Source of the DNA: Zeugodacus cucurbitae
Taxonomy: Eukaryota > Arthropoda > Insecta > Diptera > Tephritidae
Direction of reading: 5' to 3'
NCBI RefSeq assembly: GCF_028554725.1
Contig: NC_071670.1
Span: forward strand, 7,740,501-7,804,500
DNA length: 64,000 nucleotides
Part shown: piece after piece, positions 47,785 through 59,110 of the stretch
Layout: each line of letters starts with the position of its first letter
Position numbering within the stretch: the stretch's first letter is position 1
The notes under the pieces: generated by a model
Told to the model about the DNA's origin: nothing
The model's input: only the letters and a program-made list of their open reading frames with translations
The model's database searches: none
Made by a program: the position numbers and the translations under genes

Positions 47785-50700
47785 ATGTGCAGCCAGGATA
47801 GAAGGCATTAGTTTGGAAGCAGCAGCAACGGCAGCGAAGAAAAGTGTTTGGAAATTAGTGATAATACTGGATATTTGGTGTTGAGCGCTCCGGCAATTCT
47901 TGTTACAAAGCGCTGCATGAACGTCCTGACTGACTGGCTGGCTGATAACTGGCAGTGCGAAGCGTTGCGCGTTTCGAAATTGTTTTTGCATTTGCATAGC
48001 AGACAATGTCTGGTCTAGTTTATAAGTCGTTTTTTCATTCTTCTCCTTTAGTTATATGTAAATTTTATTATATTTTTTTTATTTTTTGCGTTTCTTTCAC
48101 TCTCTCTCTCTCTCTATCTTTTCTCTCGCTTAATTACGATACTAATTTAGTTGTGTAGTTGCATTTTTCAAATGGATACATGCTGTAATGCACTTTTTAT
48201 GTGTGTCAAATTAATGCAATGCAAATTTTTTGTCTGTTATAAATATATAAATATAGAAAGGAGTAAACAAAATGAAAATGAAAATGAAAATGGAATGCAA
48301 TCATTTAAAATAAATATTAATTATGAAAAGTCTGTTTAGCATACAGAAATTTATGAATCATAAAAATATACTAGATTAACTTCATATGTGTATGTAGCAT
48401 TAGAGCGTAGCCGCAAACAAAAAACAACAACAATTGTAGTGATAAAAAGTATGCAGTGGAACAAGAAAAAAGGCAATACAATTTAAAAAAATAATACAAA
48501 ATCATAATAATAATGTCAGAATAATCAAAATATTTGCTCACAATGCCAGAAATGTTATAATTGTATTATCAGGCAGGTTCTGCAATTCGAGTGAAAGTGA
48601 AAAAAAAATTTAAAGTAAAATCGAAATTCAGTACACCAAATATACCAAATATTGGATTGACAGTGAATTTGCTTGAACTTCATTCGGAAGTGAATTACAG
48701 AATCTGCCTGTATTTGCAAAACTGAGTCATACATATTTTTGCATTAATTCATAAATTATGTCGTTTTTGATATTTTTCTTAAAAATTTTTAAATTTCTTT
48801 ATTAAAAAATTGAAATTTGTGAATTTTGAGGTTAGACTAGAATTTAATGAAAAGGAAGAAAAAAACTACGCAATGAGAAATATTTTTTTTATATTGCTTA
48901 AAAATTTAAAACTCTTTGTTAAAAAATTTACTTTTGTGAATTTAGAATTTAATGAAAAGTAAGAAAAAACCAACGCAATACTTTTAAGAATGATTTTTTG
49001 CAAATTTCTTAAAAATGTTAATTTCTTTGTTAAAAATTTAAATTTGTGAATTTTGAGGTTAGACTAGAATTTAAATGAAAATTAAGAAAAAAAAACACGC
49101 AATACTTTTGCGAATAATTTTTTGTTTAAAAATTTTTTTATTAAAAATTTAAATTTCTTTTTTTAAAAAATTTACTTTTGCGAATTAGGAGGTTAAATTG
49201 TAATTTAATGAAAAGTTGGGAAAATTCACACAATACTTCTAAAAATGATTTGTTAAAATTTGCCATGCAATGACATTAATTGTATTGCTAAATGTTGTAC
49301 ATTCCAATTTTTATAAATTTCAAAAATCATTGAAAACAATTTTGAAAAATTTTAAACAATGCAAACCTTCGGCAAATTTATTGTTTTGTGTATTATATGA
49401 TAACCTCAAAATGCATATGAAAACAAATTTTTTTGTCAAAATTAAAAAAAAAATATATATATTTTTTTTATTTAATTAAAAATTGATTTAATTAGAAATA
49501 TTTTTTTTTTTGAAATTTTAACGTAAAAACTATTACAATTATCTGCATATATTTAGCTAATTTTTTGCAAAAGTTTAAAAATTTAACAAAAAAAAGTGAA
49601 ATTGAAATTTATGAAAATCGTAAAACATAAACAAACTAATTTTTTCTATAAAAATTGTGAAACTGTAATTTTTTCGTATTTTTATTTTTTCGCCCATTTT
49701 TTTATTAAAAACTTTTTTATAAAAACTAGTTTTGTGTATTAAATGATAATCTCAAAATTCATATGTAAATAATTTTTTGTGTAAACATTAAAAAAAAAAT
49801 ATTTTTTTTTGTAAATTTTAATATAAAATTCAAAAGTTTTTGCAAAAGTTTAAAAATTAGTCTGAAAATCTTAAAAAGTATGAAAAACTAAATTCATTCT
49901 ATAAAAATTATGAAAATATGGTCTAAACTGTGAAAATCATTTTTTCATATTTTTATGTTTTTTCGCAAAAATTTTAAGAAACTTAAATTTAAAAAAAAAT
50001 CGAAAATTCGTTAAAGTAATTTTCACATATTCAGAGAACAAGTTTTAAGCGTGAGAAAAATTTGTTGTAAATTTTTTTTAAATATAAAAACAAATAAAAT
50101 CTAAATTCAAGTCGATATAGTCCACAGTGAAAAAATATACCCAAATTTCAAATAAAAAAATCAAACAGTTAATGCTTAGTCATGAAAACAAAAACAAAGA
50201 AATTAACGAAAAATATCAAAAATGCATTTATGTAAACTCTAAAATGAAGCTTCAATAGAAATCAAAATATAAATAAAAAAAAAAATATAATTAAAAAGTT
50301 AAATTGCAAGCAAAAAGCACGCAGTTAATCAAAAATAAAAATTGCATATACATACATACATAAAAACATGTAATAGAGTTTAGAAATTTATATGTGTTGA
50401 TGATCTCCAGCAGCAGCGCTGATTGATGATCACAACTCTAAAGCAAACCAACAAAACAATGCATATGCCGACTACACATAAATCAATAGATAGCACTTAT
50501 CAATTTGTGTTGTGTAGTTTCGAAGAAAAAAAAAATCGAAAATGCTTTACAGAAAAAAGTGTAACAAAAGCGCTCGCTCTAAATGCCGCACTGCATACAT
50601 GCAAATACATACATACATTCATTTTTTTGTAATATGTATTTTACTTATAATATCTTATATTAAATAATATTATATATACATACATATACATTGCATTACC

Positions 50701-50960
50701 ATTTACTATACATATACGATTATTAAATTCTATTATTACTGATTTACATGCATACATACATACATATTAAATATATATACACAAGACCACATACCGTACA
50801 TTTTTTTAGATATAAGCGATTTAAAATACAACAAATACAACAACGTGCAGTTGATAAATAAAAACAAGAAGCGTAATGTTACACAAACAAAGAAAATTAT
50901 ACAGAAAAATAAATAAAAGCTTAAAAGGCATTTAAATTTAAAATAAAATAGTATCCTGTG
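47785..50960 (+). other. bif: Probable 3' UTR of exon E transcripts
   Basis: No coding content. It contains a CT run (48094-48118), CATACATA runs (50350-50765), an internal tandem repeat at 48780-49255, and A-rich sequence. Strong poly(A) signals with a GT-rich element follow at 50908-50960, so a 3.2-kb UTR is plausible. Earlier AATAAA sites could shorten it. Confidence 0.5.
48780..49255 (+). repeat. About 115-130-bp repeat, four copies, inside the 3' UTR
   Basis: The order TTTCTTTGTTAAAAAATTTA, CTTTTGTGAATTTTGAGGTT, AGACTAGAATTTAATGAAAA, GTAAGAAAAAAC..ACGCAAT, ACTTTTAAGAATGATTTTTT recurs four times with substitutions and small gaps (units starting near 48788, 48893, 49000 and 49122). Confidence 0.7.
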
Positions 50961-50970
50961 TTGTATTTTT
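50908..50970 (+). terminator. bif: Poly(A) signals with GT-rich downstream element
   Basis: AATAAATAAAA at 50908-50917 and AATAAA at 50942-50947, followed by CCTGTGTTGTATTTTTATTG. This is the arrangement expected for a strong cleavage and polyadenylation site, about 3.15 kb after the exon E stop. Confidence 0.55.
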
Positions 50971-51109
50971 ATTGATTTATTGGCATAAAAAGTGTGTGAG
51001 TATTAATTAAAAAATAATGCATTTTTTCCAATTGAAATTGTTTTTTTATTTTATCAATTTTTATTTTCAATTTTTCTTCTCTTCAAGAACAACCCAGTTT
51101 AGAAATACT

Positions 51110-52315
51110 GAACCATTTTGTGCACAATTTCTTTGAAAAGTTGCGATTTGCAACACATTTTTATTTTTCTAAATTTACTGGTAGTTTCAGTTTAGAATAT
51201 TTTTGCATGGCATTGTGGCCCATGCGATTCTGCAAATTTTGACATTTTTAGTATTTTTCTAGGACCACCGGTTCAAAAGTTATAAGCGTTTTTGTGTTCG
51301 GCAGCTACCTACTGCCTGCTCCTGGTCGCCTGGTAGAAATCCCAGTTTTTGGCATCAAGTTGAAATGCATTTTTTGGGCAGCGGCGCCGGCAGAGGTGGC
51401 GCCGCGCGATGGTGTTGCATATGCAAAGGGGCAAATTTGAAATGCCGGAAGCGGGAAGTGGCGAGCCCCAACGGGAACCGGACATGACCGACTTCCGGTC
51501 CCATATTTCCGGTTTCCGGTCACCAACTTCCGGTCTGGGACCCAAACCGGAAGTGGTGGACCGTTATTTTCATTTCCGGTTTCCGGTCTGAGTCAGCTTC
51601 CGGTCCTGCCACATCCCACTTCCGGTAATTCAAATTTGCCCCTTTGCATATGCAACACCATCGCGCAGCTCTGCCGCTCTGCTGGCGCCGCTGCCCGAAA
51701 AATGCATTTCAACTTGAAGCCAAAAACTGGGATTTCTACCAGGCGACCAGGAGCAGGCAGTAGGTAGCTGCCGAACACAAAAACGCTTATAACTTTTGAA
51801 CCAGTGGTCGTAGGGAAAAACTAAAAATGCCAAAATTTTCAGAATCGGATGCTCTATAAACCTATATAATAAGATTTATTCTTGGAATAACCAGCGAATT
51901 TAGAGAAACAAAAATGTGTTGCAAATCGCGTAAAAGCAGCGTGAAAGCAGCTAAAACATCAGAATTTCGAGCTCTAACTTGCAAATATAGAAACTAGATG
52001 ATTTTTTACCTTAAATGAGCATATAAAGTTATATGAAATATTTCAGAAGAGGAAGATATGGCAACACCAAAGTCGAACACATTTCGGTGCAACAACCACC
52101 GTTTACACGTGCATAGAAGAAAAGGAGAATATAAAAATGAAGTAGAAAGTGAATATTTATTGTGTAGCAAACAAAAACATTCGTTGAAACAACATAATAT
52201 TGCGTTTATTGTGCAATATCTTATGCAATTAAGGCAAATATTAAATGTAAAATATTATATAAAAAATGTTGTTTTATTGAACATGTGAGGCACTCAATGG
52301 ATGGCTAATAACACG
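51110..52315. repeat. Palindromic element, tandem copy 1
   Basis: Two arms pair over most of 51140-51937. GCGATTTGCAACACATTTTT at 51143 is inverted at about 51915-51935, TTCAAAAGTTATAAGCGTTT at 51272 is inverted near 51782, and GGCAGCTACCTACTGCCTGC at 51300 is inverted near 51755. The loop (about 51451-51617) holds many CCGGAAGT/ACTTCCGGT units. A 380-bp tail (to 52315) is shared with copy 2. No coding frame; open frames on both strands are translations of the palindrome. Confidence 0.75.
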
Positions 52316-52359
52316 GAGTAACTGTTAACATCATTTCCTGAAACATACTTAAGCAAAGG

Positions 52360-53200
52360 AATGCAGTTTGTGCATAATTTCCAAGAAAATTTGCGATTTG
52401 ACGCATATTTTTAATTTTATAAATTTTTTGGTAATTTCAAAATGGAATCTACTTAGACAGGATTGTAGCCCATGCGATTCTGCAAAATTCGAAATTTAGA
52501 GCACCCAAATCCGACCGCTTGTTCAAAAGTTATAAGCATTTGCGTTTCACTGATGTCCGGCGCTGCCGACGTCGACTGCAGAAAAATGCATTTCAATTTG
52601 CAGCGAAAAATTGGGATTTCTACTAGGCGACCAGGAGCAGGCAGTAGGTGGCTGCGAAACACAAAAATGCGAATAACTTTTGAACGGCTGGTCCGATTTT
52701 GATGATCTAAATTTTGAATTTTACAGAATCGCATGCGCTATAAACGTATTGAAAAATGTTTGAAATTGAGATTACGTAACATTTTTGAAAATTAAAAATA
52801 TGCGCCAAATCGCGAATTTCGGCGAAAAAGTGACTAAAACATGGGAATTTCGAGTTCTAACTTGCAAATTTAGAAACTACGTGATTTTTTACAATAAATG
52901 AGCATATAAAATTCTATGAAATCTTTCAAAATAAGAAGATATGGTAACACCTAAATCGAACACATTTCGGTGCATCAACCTGCGTTTACACATGCATAGA
53001 AGAAAAGGCGGATACAAAAATGAAGTAGAAAATGAATAATTATGTGTAGCAAAGAAAAACAGTCGTTCAAACAACACAATATTGCGTATATTGTGCAATA
53101 AATTATGCAATTTAGTGCGAATATTAAAAGTAAAATATTATATGAAAAATTGTGTTTTATTGTACAAGTGAGGTACTCAATGGATGGCTAATGGCATAGA
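52360..53200. repeat. Palindromic element, tandem copy 2
   Basis: A shorter version of the 51110-52315 unit. Arms at about 52393-52552 and 52658-52817 pair (CATGCGATTCTG; TTCAAAAGTTAT; GCGATTTG). The tail 52898-53195 matches 52013-52310 (ATTTCGGTGCA, CATAGAAGAAAAGG, ATGAAGTAGAAA, CTCAATGGATGGCTAAT). About 370 bp of the first copy's palindrome core, including the CCGGAAGT loop, is absent. Confidence 0.75.
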
Positions 53201-53473
53201 CTAACGGACTAACGGCATAATATTAATAAATTATTTTGATTTTAAAAGAAAAAATCTTTTTATTTAAATTATTATTTTTACCAATTAAAAAAAATAAATT
53301 TTCCATGTTATGACTATTACTAATATTTTCATTGTTTATTAATTTTATTGTTTTTATTACTTGATATTTAAATAAACAAATAAAAATTATAAAAAATAAA
53401 CCAAAAAATATTGCATTGAAACAAGCGTTGGGTTCAATTTGCGGTAAGTGTTGTATGTTGGCATGTTTACCAT
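53201..53473. other. Short AT-rich spacer
   Basis: Nothing recognised. It ends directly at the 12-bp satellite. Confidence 0.4.
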
Positions 53474-56400
53474 GCTGCTGTCAAATTAGCTGTCAAATCA
53501 GCTGTCAAATCAGCTGTCAAATCTGCTGTCAAATCTAATGTCAAATCAGCTGTCAAATCAGCTGTCAAATCAGCTGTCAAATCTGCTGTCAAATCAGCTG
53601 TCAAATCTGCTGTCAAATCTGCTGTCAAATCAGCTGTCAAATCTGCTGTCAAATCAGCTGTCAAATCTAATGTCAAATCAGCTGTCAAATCTGCTGTCAA
53701 ATCAGCTGTCAAATCAGCTGTCAAATCTAATGTCAAATCTGCTGTCAAATCTGCTGTCAAATCTAATGTCAAATCAGCTGTCAAATCAGCTGTCAAATCA
53801 GCTGTCAAATCAGCTGTCAAATCTGCTGTCAAATCAGCTGTCAAATCTGCTGTCAAATCTGCTGTCAAATCAGCTGTCAAATCAGCTGTCAAATCTAATG
53901 TCAAATCAGCTGTCAAATCAGCTGTCAAATCTGCTGTCAAATCAGCTGTCAAATCAGCTGTCAAGTCTAATGTCAAATCTGCTGTCAAATCAGCTGTCAA
54001 ATCTAATGTCAAATCAGCTGTCAAATCTGCTGTCAAATCAGCTGTCAAATCAGCTGTCAAATCTAATGTCAAATCAGCTGTCAAATCAGCTGTCAAGTCT
54101 AATGTCAAATCAGCTGTCAAATCTAATGTCAAATCTAATGTCAAATCAGCTGTCAAATCAGCTGTCAAATCTGCTGTCAAATCAGCTGTCAAATCAGCTG
54201 TCAAGTCTAATGTCAAATCTGCTGTCAAATCAGCTGTCAAATCTAATGTCAAATCAGCTGTCAAATCTAATGTCAAATCTGCTGTCAAATCTGCTGTCAA
54301 ATCTAATGTCAAATCAGCTGTCAAATCAGCTGTCAAATCAGCTGTCAAATCTGCTGTCAAATCAGCTGTCAAATCAGCTGTCAAATCTAATGTCAAATCT
54401 AATGTCAAATCAGCTGTCAAATCTGCTGTCAAATCAGCTGTCAAATCAGCTGTCAAGTCTAATGTCAAATCTGCTGTCTAATCAGCTGTCAAATCTAATG
54501 TCAAATCAGCTGTCAAGTCTGCTGTCAAATCAGCTGTCAAATCAGCTGTCAAATCAGCTGTCAAGTCTAATGTCAAATCTGCTGTCAAATCTAATGTCAA
54601 ATCAGCTGTCAAATCAGCTGTCAAATCAGCTGTCAAATCTGCTGTTAAATCTGCTGTCAAATCTGCTGTCAAATCTGCTGTCAAATCAGCTGTCAAATCT
54701 GCTGTCAAATCAGCTGTCAAATCAGCTGTCAAGTCTAATGTCAAATCTGCTGTCAAATCAGCTGTCAAATCTAATGTCAAATCAGCTGTCAAATCTAATG
54801 TCAAATCTGCTGTCAAGCTGTCAAATCAGCTGTCAAATCAATTGTCAAATCTGCTGTCAAATCAGCTGTCAAATCTGCTGTCAAATCTGCTGTCAAGCTG
54901 TCAAATCAGCTGTCAAATCAATTGTCAAATCTGCTGTCAAATCAGCTGTCAAATTTAATGTCAAATCTGCTGTCAAATCAGCTGTCAAATCTGCTGTCAA
55001 ATCTGCTGTCAAATCAGCTGTCAAATCAGCTGTCAAATCTAATGTCAAATCAGCTGTCAAATCAGCTGTCAAATCTAATGTCAAATCAGCTGTCAAATCT
55101 GCTGTCTAATCTGCTGTCAAATCTGCTGTCAAATCAGCTGTCAAGTCTAATGTCAAATCTGCTGTCTAATCAGCTGTCAAATCTAATGTCAAATCAGCTG
55201 TCAAATCAGCTGTCACGTCTAATGTCAAATCTGCTGTCAAATCAGCTGTCAAATCTAATGTCAAATCAGCTGTCAAATCAGCTGTCAAGTCTAATGTCAA
55301 ATCTGCTGTCAAATCAGCTGTCAAATCTAATGTCAAATCAGCTATCAAATCTAATGTCAAATCTGCTGTCAAATCTGCTGTCAAATCAGCTGTCAAATCT
55401 GCTGTCAAATCTAATGTCAAATCAGCTGTCAAATCTGCTGTCAAATCTGCTGTCAAATCAGCTGTCAAATCTAATGTCAAATCAGCTGTCAAATCAGCTG
55501 TCAAATCAGCTGTCAAATCTGCTGTCAAATCAGCTGTCAAGTCCAATGTCAAATCTGCTGTCTAATCAGCTGTCAAATCTAATGTCAAATCAGCTGTCAA
55601 ATCTGCTGTCAAATCAGCTGTCAAGTCTAATGTCAAATCTGCTGTCAAATCTAATGTCAAATCAGCTGTCAAATCAGCTGTCAAATCAGCTGTCAAATCA
55701 GCTGTCAAATCTGCTGTCAAATCTGCTGTCAAATCAGCTGTCAAATCAGCTGTCAAATCAGCTGTCAAATCTGCTGTCAAGTCTAATGTCAAATCTGCTG
55801 TCAAATCAGCTGTCAAATCTAATGTCAAATCAGCTGTCAAATCAGCTGTCAAATCTGCTGTCAAATCTGCTGTCAAATCAGCTGTCAAGTCTAATGTCAA
55901 ATCTGCTGTCTAATCAGCTGTCAAATCTAATGTCAAATCAGCTGTCAAATCAGCTGTCACGTCTAATGTCAAATCAGCTGTCAAATCAGCTGTCAAATCT
56001 GCTGTCAAATCTGCTGTCAAATCTGCTGTCAAATCAGCTGTCAAATCAGCTGTCAGGTCTAATGTCAAATCTGCTGTCAAATCAGCTGTCAAATCTAATG
56101 TCAAATCAGCTGTCAAATCTGCTGTCAAATCAGCTGTCAAATCAGCTGTCAAGTCTAATGTCAAATCTGCTGTCAAGCTGTCAAATCAGCTGTCAAATCA
56201 GCTGTCAAATCTGCTGTCAAATCAGCTGTCAAATCAGCTGTCAAATCAGCTGTCAAATCAGCTGTCAAATCTAATGTCAAATCTGCTGTCAAATCTAATG
56301 TCAAGTCTAATGTCAAATCTGCTGTCAAGCTGTCAAATCAGCTGTCAAATCTAATGTCAAATCAGCTGTCAAATCAGCTGTCAAATCAGCTGTCAAATCT

Positions 56401-56770
56401 AATGTCAAATCAGCTGTCAAATCAGCTGTCAAATCAGCTGTCAAATCTGCTGTCAAATCTGCTGTCAAATCAGCTGTCAAGTCTAATGTCAAATCTGCTG
56501 TCAAATCAGCTGTCAAGTCCAATGTCAAATCTGCTGTCTAATCAGCTGTCAAATCTAATGTCAAATCAGCTGTCAAATCTGCTGTCAAATCTGCTGTCAA
56601 ATCAGCTGTCAAATTTAATGTCAAATCTAATGTCAAATCTGCTGTCAAATCTGCTGTCAAATCAGCTGTCAAGTCTAATGTCAAATCTGCTGTCAAATCA
56701 GCTGTCAAATCTAATGTCAAATCAGCTGTCAAATCTGCTCTCAAATCTGCTGTCAAATCAGCTGTCAAAT
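53474..56770. repeat. 12-bp satellite, about 275 units
   Basis: The array is built from a 12-bp unit with three main forms: TGTCAAATCAGC, TGTCAAATCTGC and TGTCAAATCTAA, with rarer TGTCAAGTCTAA, TGTCTAATCAGC and TGTCACGTCTAA. The period is a multiple of three, so it stays open in frame on both strands (SNQLSNLL on one, ADLTADLT on the other). These are not genes. Four 8-bp slips (TGTCAAGC-TGTCAA near 54811, 54891, 56171 and 56326) change the reading frame. A G-variant block (AAGTCTAATGTCAAATCTGC) recurs in the same local order, for example at 53961 and 54201, 240 bp apart. Confidence 0.97.
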
Positions 56771-56774
56771 CATA

Positions 56775-58765
56775 AAAATTAATAAAAAGTTTTTAATAAA
56801 AAAGTTTATAATAAAAAATTTAAAAAAATTTAAAAATTTTAAAACAAATTAAAATTTAAATTTAAAAAATTTAAAAACTTTTTAAAAAAAAATTTTTGAT
56901 AAAAATTTTAATAAAAGCTTTCAATAAAAAATTTTTTTTAAGAAAAAAGTTCTTAAGCAAATTTTTATAGAAATGTTTTTAATAAAAAGTTTATAATAAG
57001 AAAATTTTTTATAAAAAAGTTTATAATAAAAAAATTTGTTATAAAAAGTTTTTAATAAAAAAGTTTTTAATAAAAAAAGTTTTTAATAAAAATGTTTTTA
57101 ATAAAAAAGTTTATAATAAAAAAGTTTTTAATAAATAAATTTATAATAAAAAAATTTTTTATAAAAAGTTTTTAATAAAAAATTTTAATAGAAAAGTTTT
57201 TAATAAAAAAGTTTGTTATAAAAAGTTTTTAATAAAAAAGTTTGTTATAAAAAAGTTTTTAATAAAAAAAGTTTTATTGAAAATGTTTTTAATAAAAAAG
57301 TTTATAATAAAAAAGTTTTTAATAAAAAAATGTTTAATAAAAAAATTTTAATAGAAAAGTTTGTTATAAAAAAATGTTTGATAAAAATTTAAAAAAAAAA
57401 AATGTTTAATAAAAAAAGTTTTTAATAAAAAAATTTTTTTAAGAAAAAAGTTCTTAAAAAAATTTTTATAGAAATGTTTTTAATAAAAAATTTTTATAGA
57501 AAGGTGTTTTATAAAAAAGCTTGTTATAAAAAAGTTTTTAATAAACAAGTTTCAATAAAAAGTTTTTAATAAAAAAGTTTATAATAAAAAAAGTTTTTAA
57601 TAAAAAAGTTTTTAATAAAAAAATTTATAATAAAAAAAGCTTTTAATAAAAATTTTTTTTTAAGAAAAAAATTCTAATTAAAAAAAATTTAATAGAAATG
57701 TTTTTAATAAAAAAGTTTGTTATAAAAAAGTTTTTAATAAAAAAAGTTTTTAATAAAAAAGTTTTTAATAAAAAAGTTTTTAATAAAAAAATTTTTTTAA
57801 GAAAAAAGTTCTAAATAAAAAAAAATTTTATAGAAATGTTTTTAATAAAAAAGTTTGTTATAAAAAAGTTTTTAATAAAAAAAGTTTATAATAAAAAAAT
57901 TTTTTATAAAAAAGTTTTTAATAAAATTTAAAAGCTTTTTTTATTATAAATTTTTTTATTAAAAACTTTTTTATAAAAACTTTTTTATTAAAAACTTTTT
58001 ATAACAAACTTTTTTATTAAAAACATTTCTATAAAAATTTTTTAAGAACTTTTTTCTTAAACAAAATTTTTTAAGAACTTTTTTCTTAAAAAAAATTTTT
58101 TAATAAAAACTTTTTTTATCAAAAATTTTTTTATTAAAATTTTTATTAAAAATTTTTTTATTAAAAACTTTTTAATATTTTTTTTTTTATTAAAAACTTT
58201 TTTTATTAAAACTATTTTTTATTAAAAAGTTTTTTATTATAAACTTTTTTATTAAAAACTTTTTAATAAAAAACTTTTTTTTTAAAAACTTTTTATTAAA
58301 AACTTTTTTTATTATAAACTTTTTTATTAAAAACTTTTTTATTATAAACTTTTTTATTATAAACTTTTTTATTAAAAACTTTTTTATTATAAACTTTTTT
58401 ATTAAAATTTTTTTATTAAAAATTTTTTATTAAAAATTTTTTTATTAAAAATTTTTTTATTAAAAACTTTTTTATAAAAAATTTTTTTATTATAAACTTT
58501 TTCATTAAAAACTTTTTATTAAAACTTTTTTATTAAAAACATTTCTATAAAATTTTTTTTTATTTAGAACTTTTTTCTTAAAAAATTTTTTTTATTGAAA
58601 ACTTTTTTATTAAAAATATTTTATTAAAACTTTTTTATTACCAACTTTTTTATCAAAAACTTTTCTATAAAAATTTTTTTCATTAAAAACTTTTTTTATA
58701 AAATTTTTTTTTTATTAAAAACTTTTTTATTAAAAGCTTTTTTATTAAAAATTTCATTGATTAAA
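56775..58765. repeat. AT-only array with opposed halves
   Basis: 56787-57915 consists of variants of AAAAAGTTTTTAATAAAA (about 15-25 bp). From about 57945 to 58760 the unit is the reverse complement (TTTTTATTAAAAACTTTTTT). The turn lies at 57925-57950 (AAAAGCTTTTTTTATT). The array as a whole can fold on itself. The left half carries dozens of AATAAA on the + strand, the right half dozens on the - strand. Confidence 0.9.
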
Positions 58766-58769
58766 ACCT

Positions 58770-59110
58770 AGCAGAAATTGTAATTTTTCCAAAATTTAAT
58801 TAAAAATAAAAATACACCAGAACGGTCATACCCCTAATTCGGCAGCGCGGAAATTCTTCCAAATTCACAAATTCCCGAAAAACACCAGGCGCCCAGCATC
58901 AGCAGCAGGTGGCTGAAAAAATTTAGTTTGGAAGCCACTGTAGGCGGCAAAAATTAAATGTTTTGCAGCCACGGTAGTAGTACAGTGTAGGTCATCGAAT
59001 TAGCACGCTTAATTTATAAAATACATTTTCTTGCATAACTCGCGCAATATGCGTCCGATTTTGATGAATCAGGTGTCAAATGAAAGCTAAAATAAATGCC
59101 TACAAATACT
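58770..59110. repeat. Diverged relative of the palindromic element
   Basis: Contains CAGGCGCCCAGCATCAGCAG, CAGGTGGCTG and ATAACTCGCGCAATATGCGT followed by CCGATTTTGATGA. These correspond in order to AGGCGACCAGGAGCAGGCAG, TAGGTGGCTG and GAATAACTTTTGAACGGCTG, then TCCGATTTTGATGA at about 52627-52708. Only one arm is evident. Confidence 0.5.

Noticed and set aside
51305..51833. Open frames on both strands with Pro/Arg-rich translations
   Set aside because: They fall in the palindrome arms and the CCGGAAGT loop. Mirror-image products from the two arms show they come from the inverted repeat.
53467..56782. Very long open frames in the satellite (up to about 520 residues, both strands)
   Set aside because: The 12-bp period is a multiple of three and the main unit forms lack stops in these frames. 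The products are pure SNQL/ADLT repeats without start context or splice sites.
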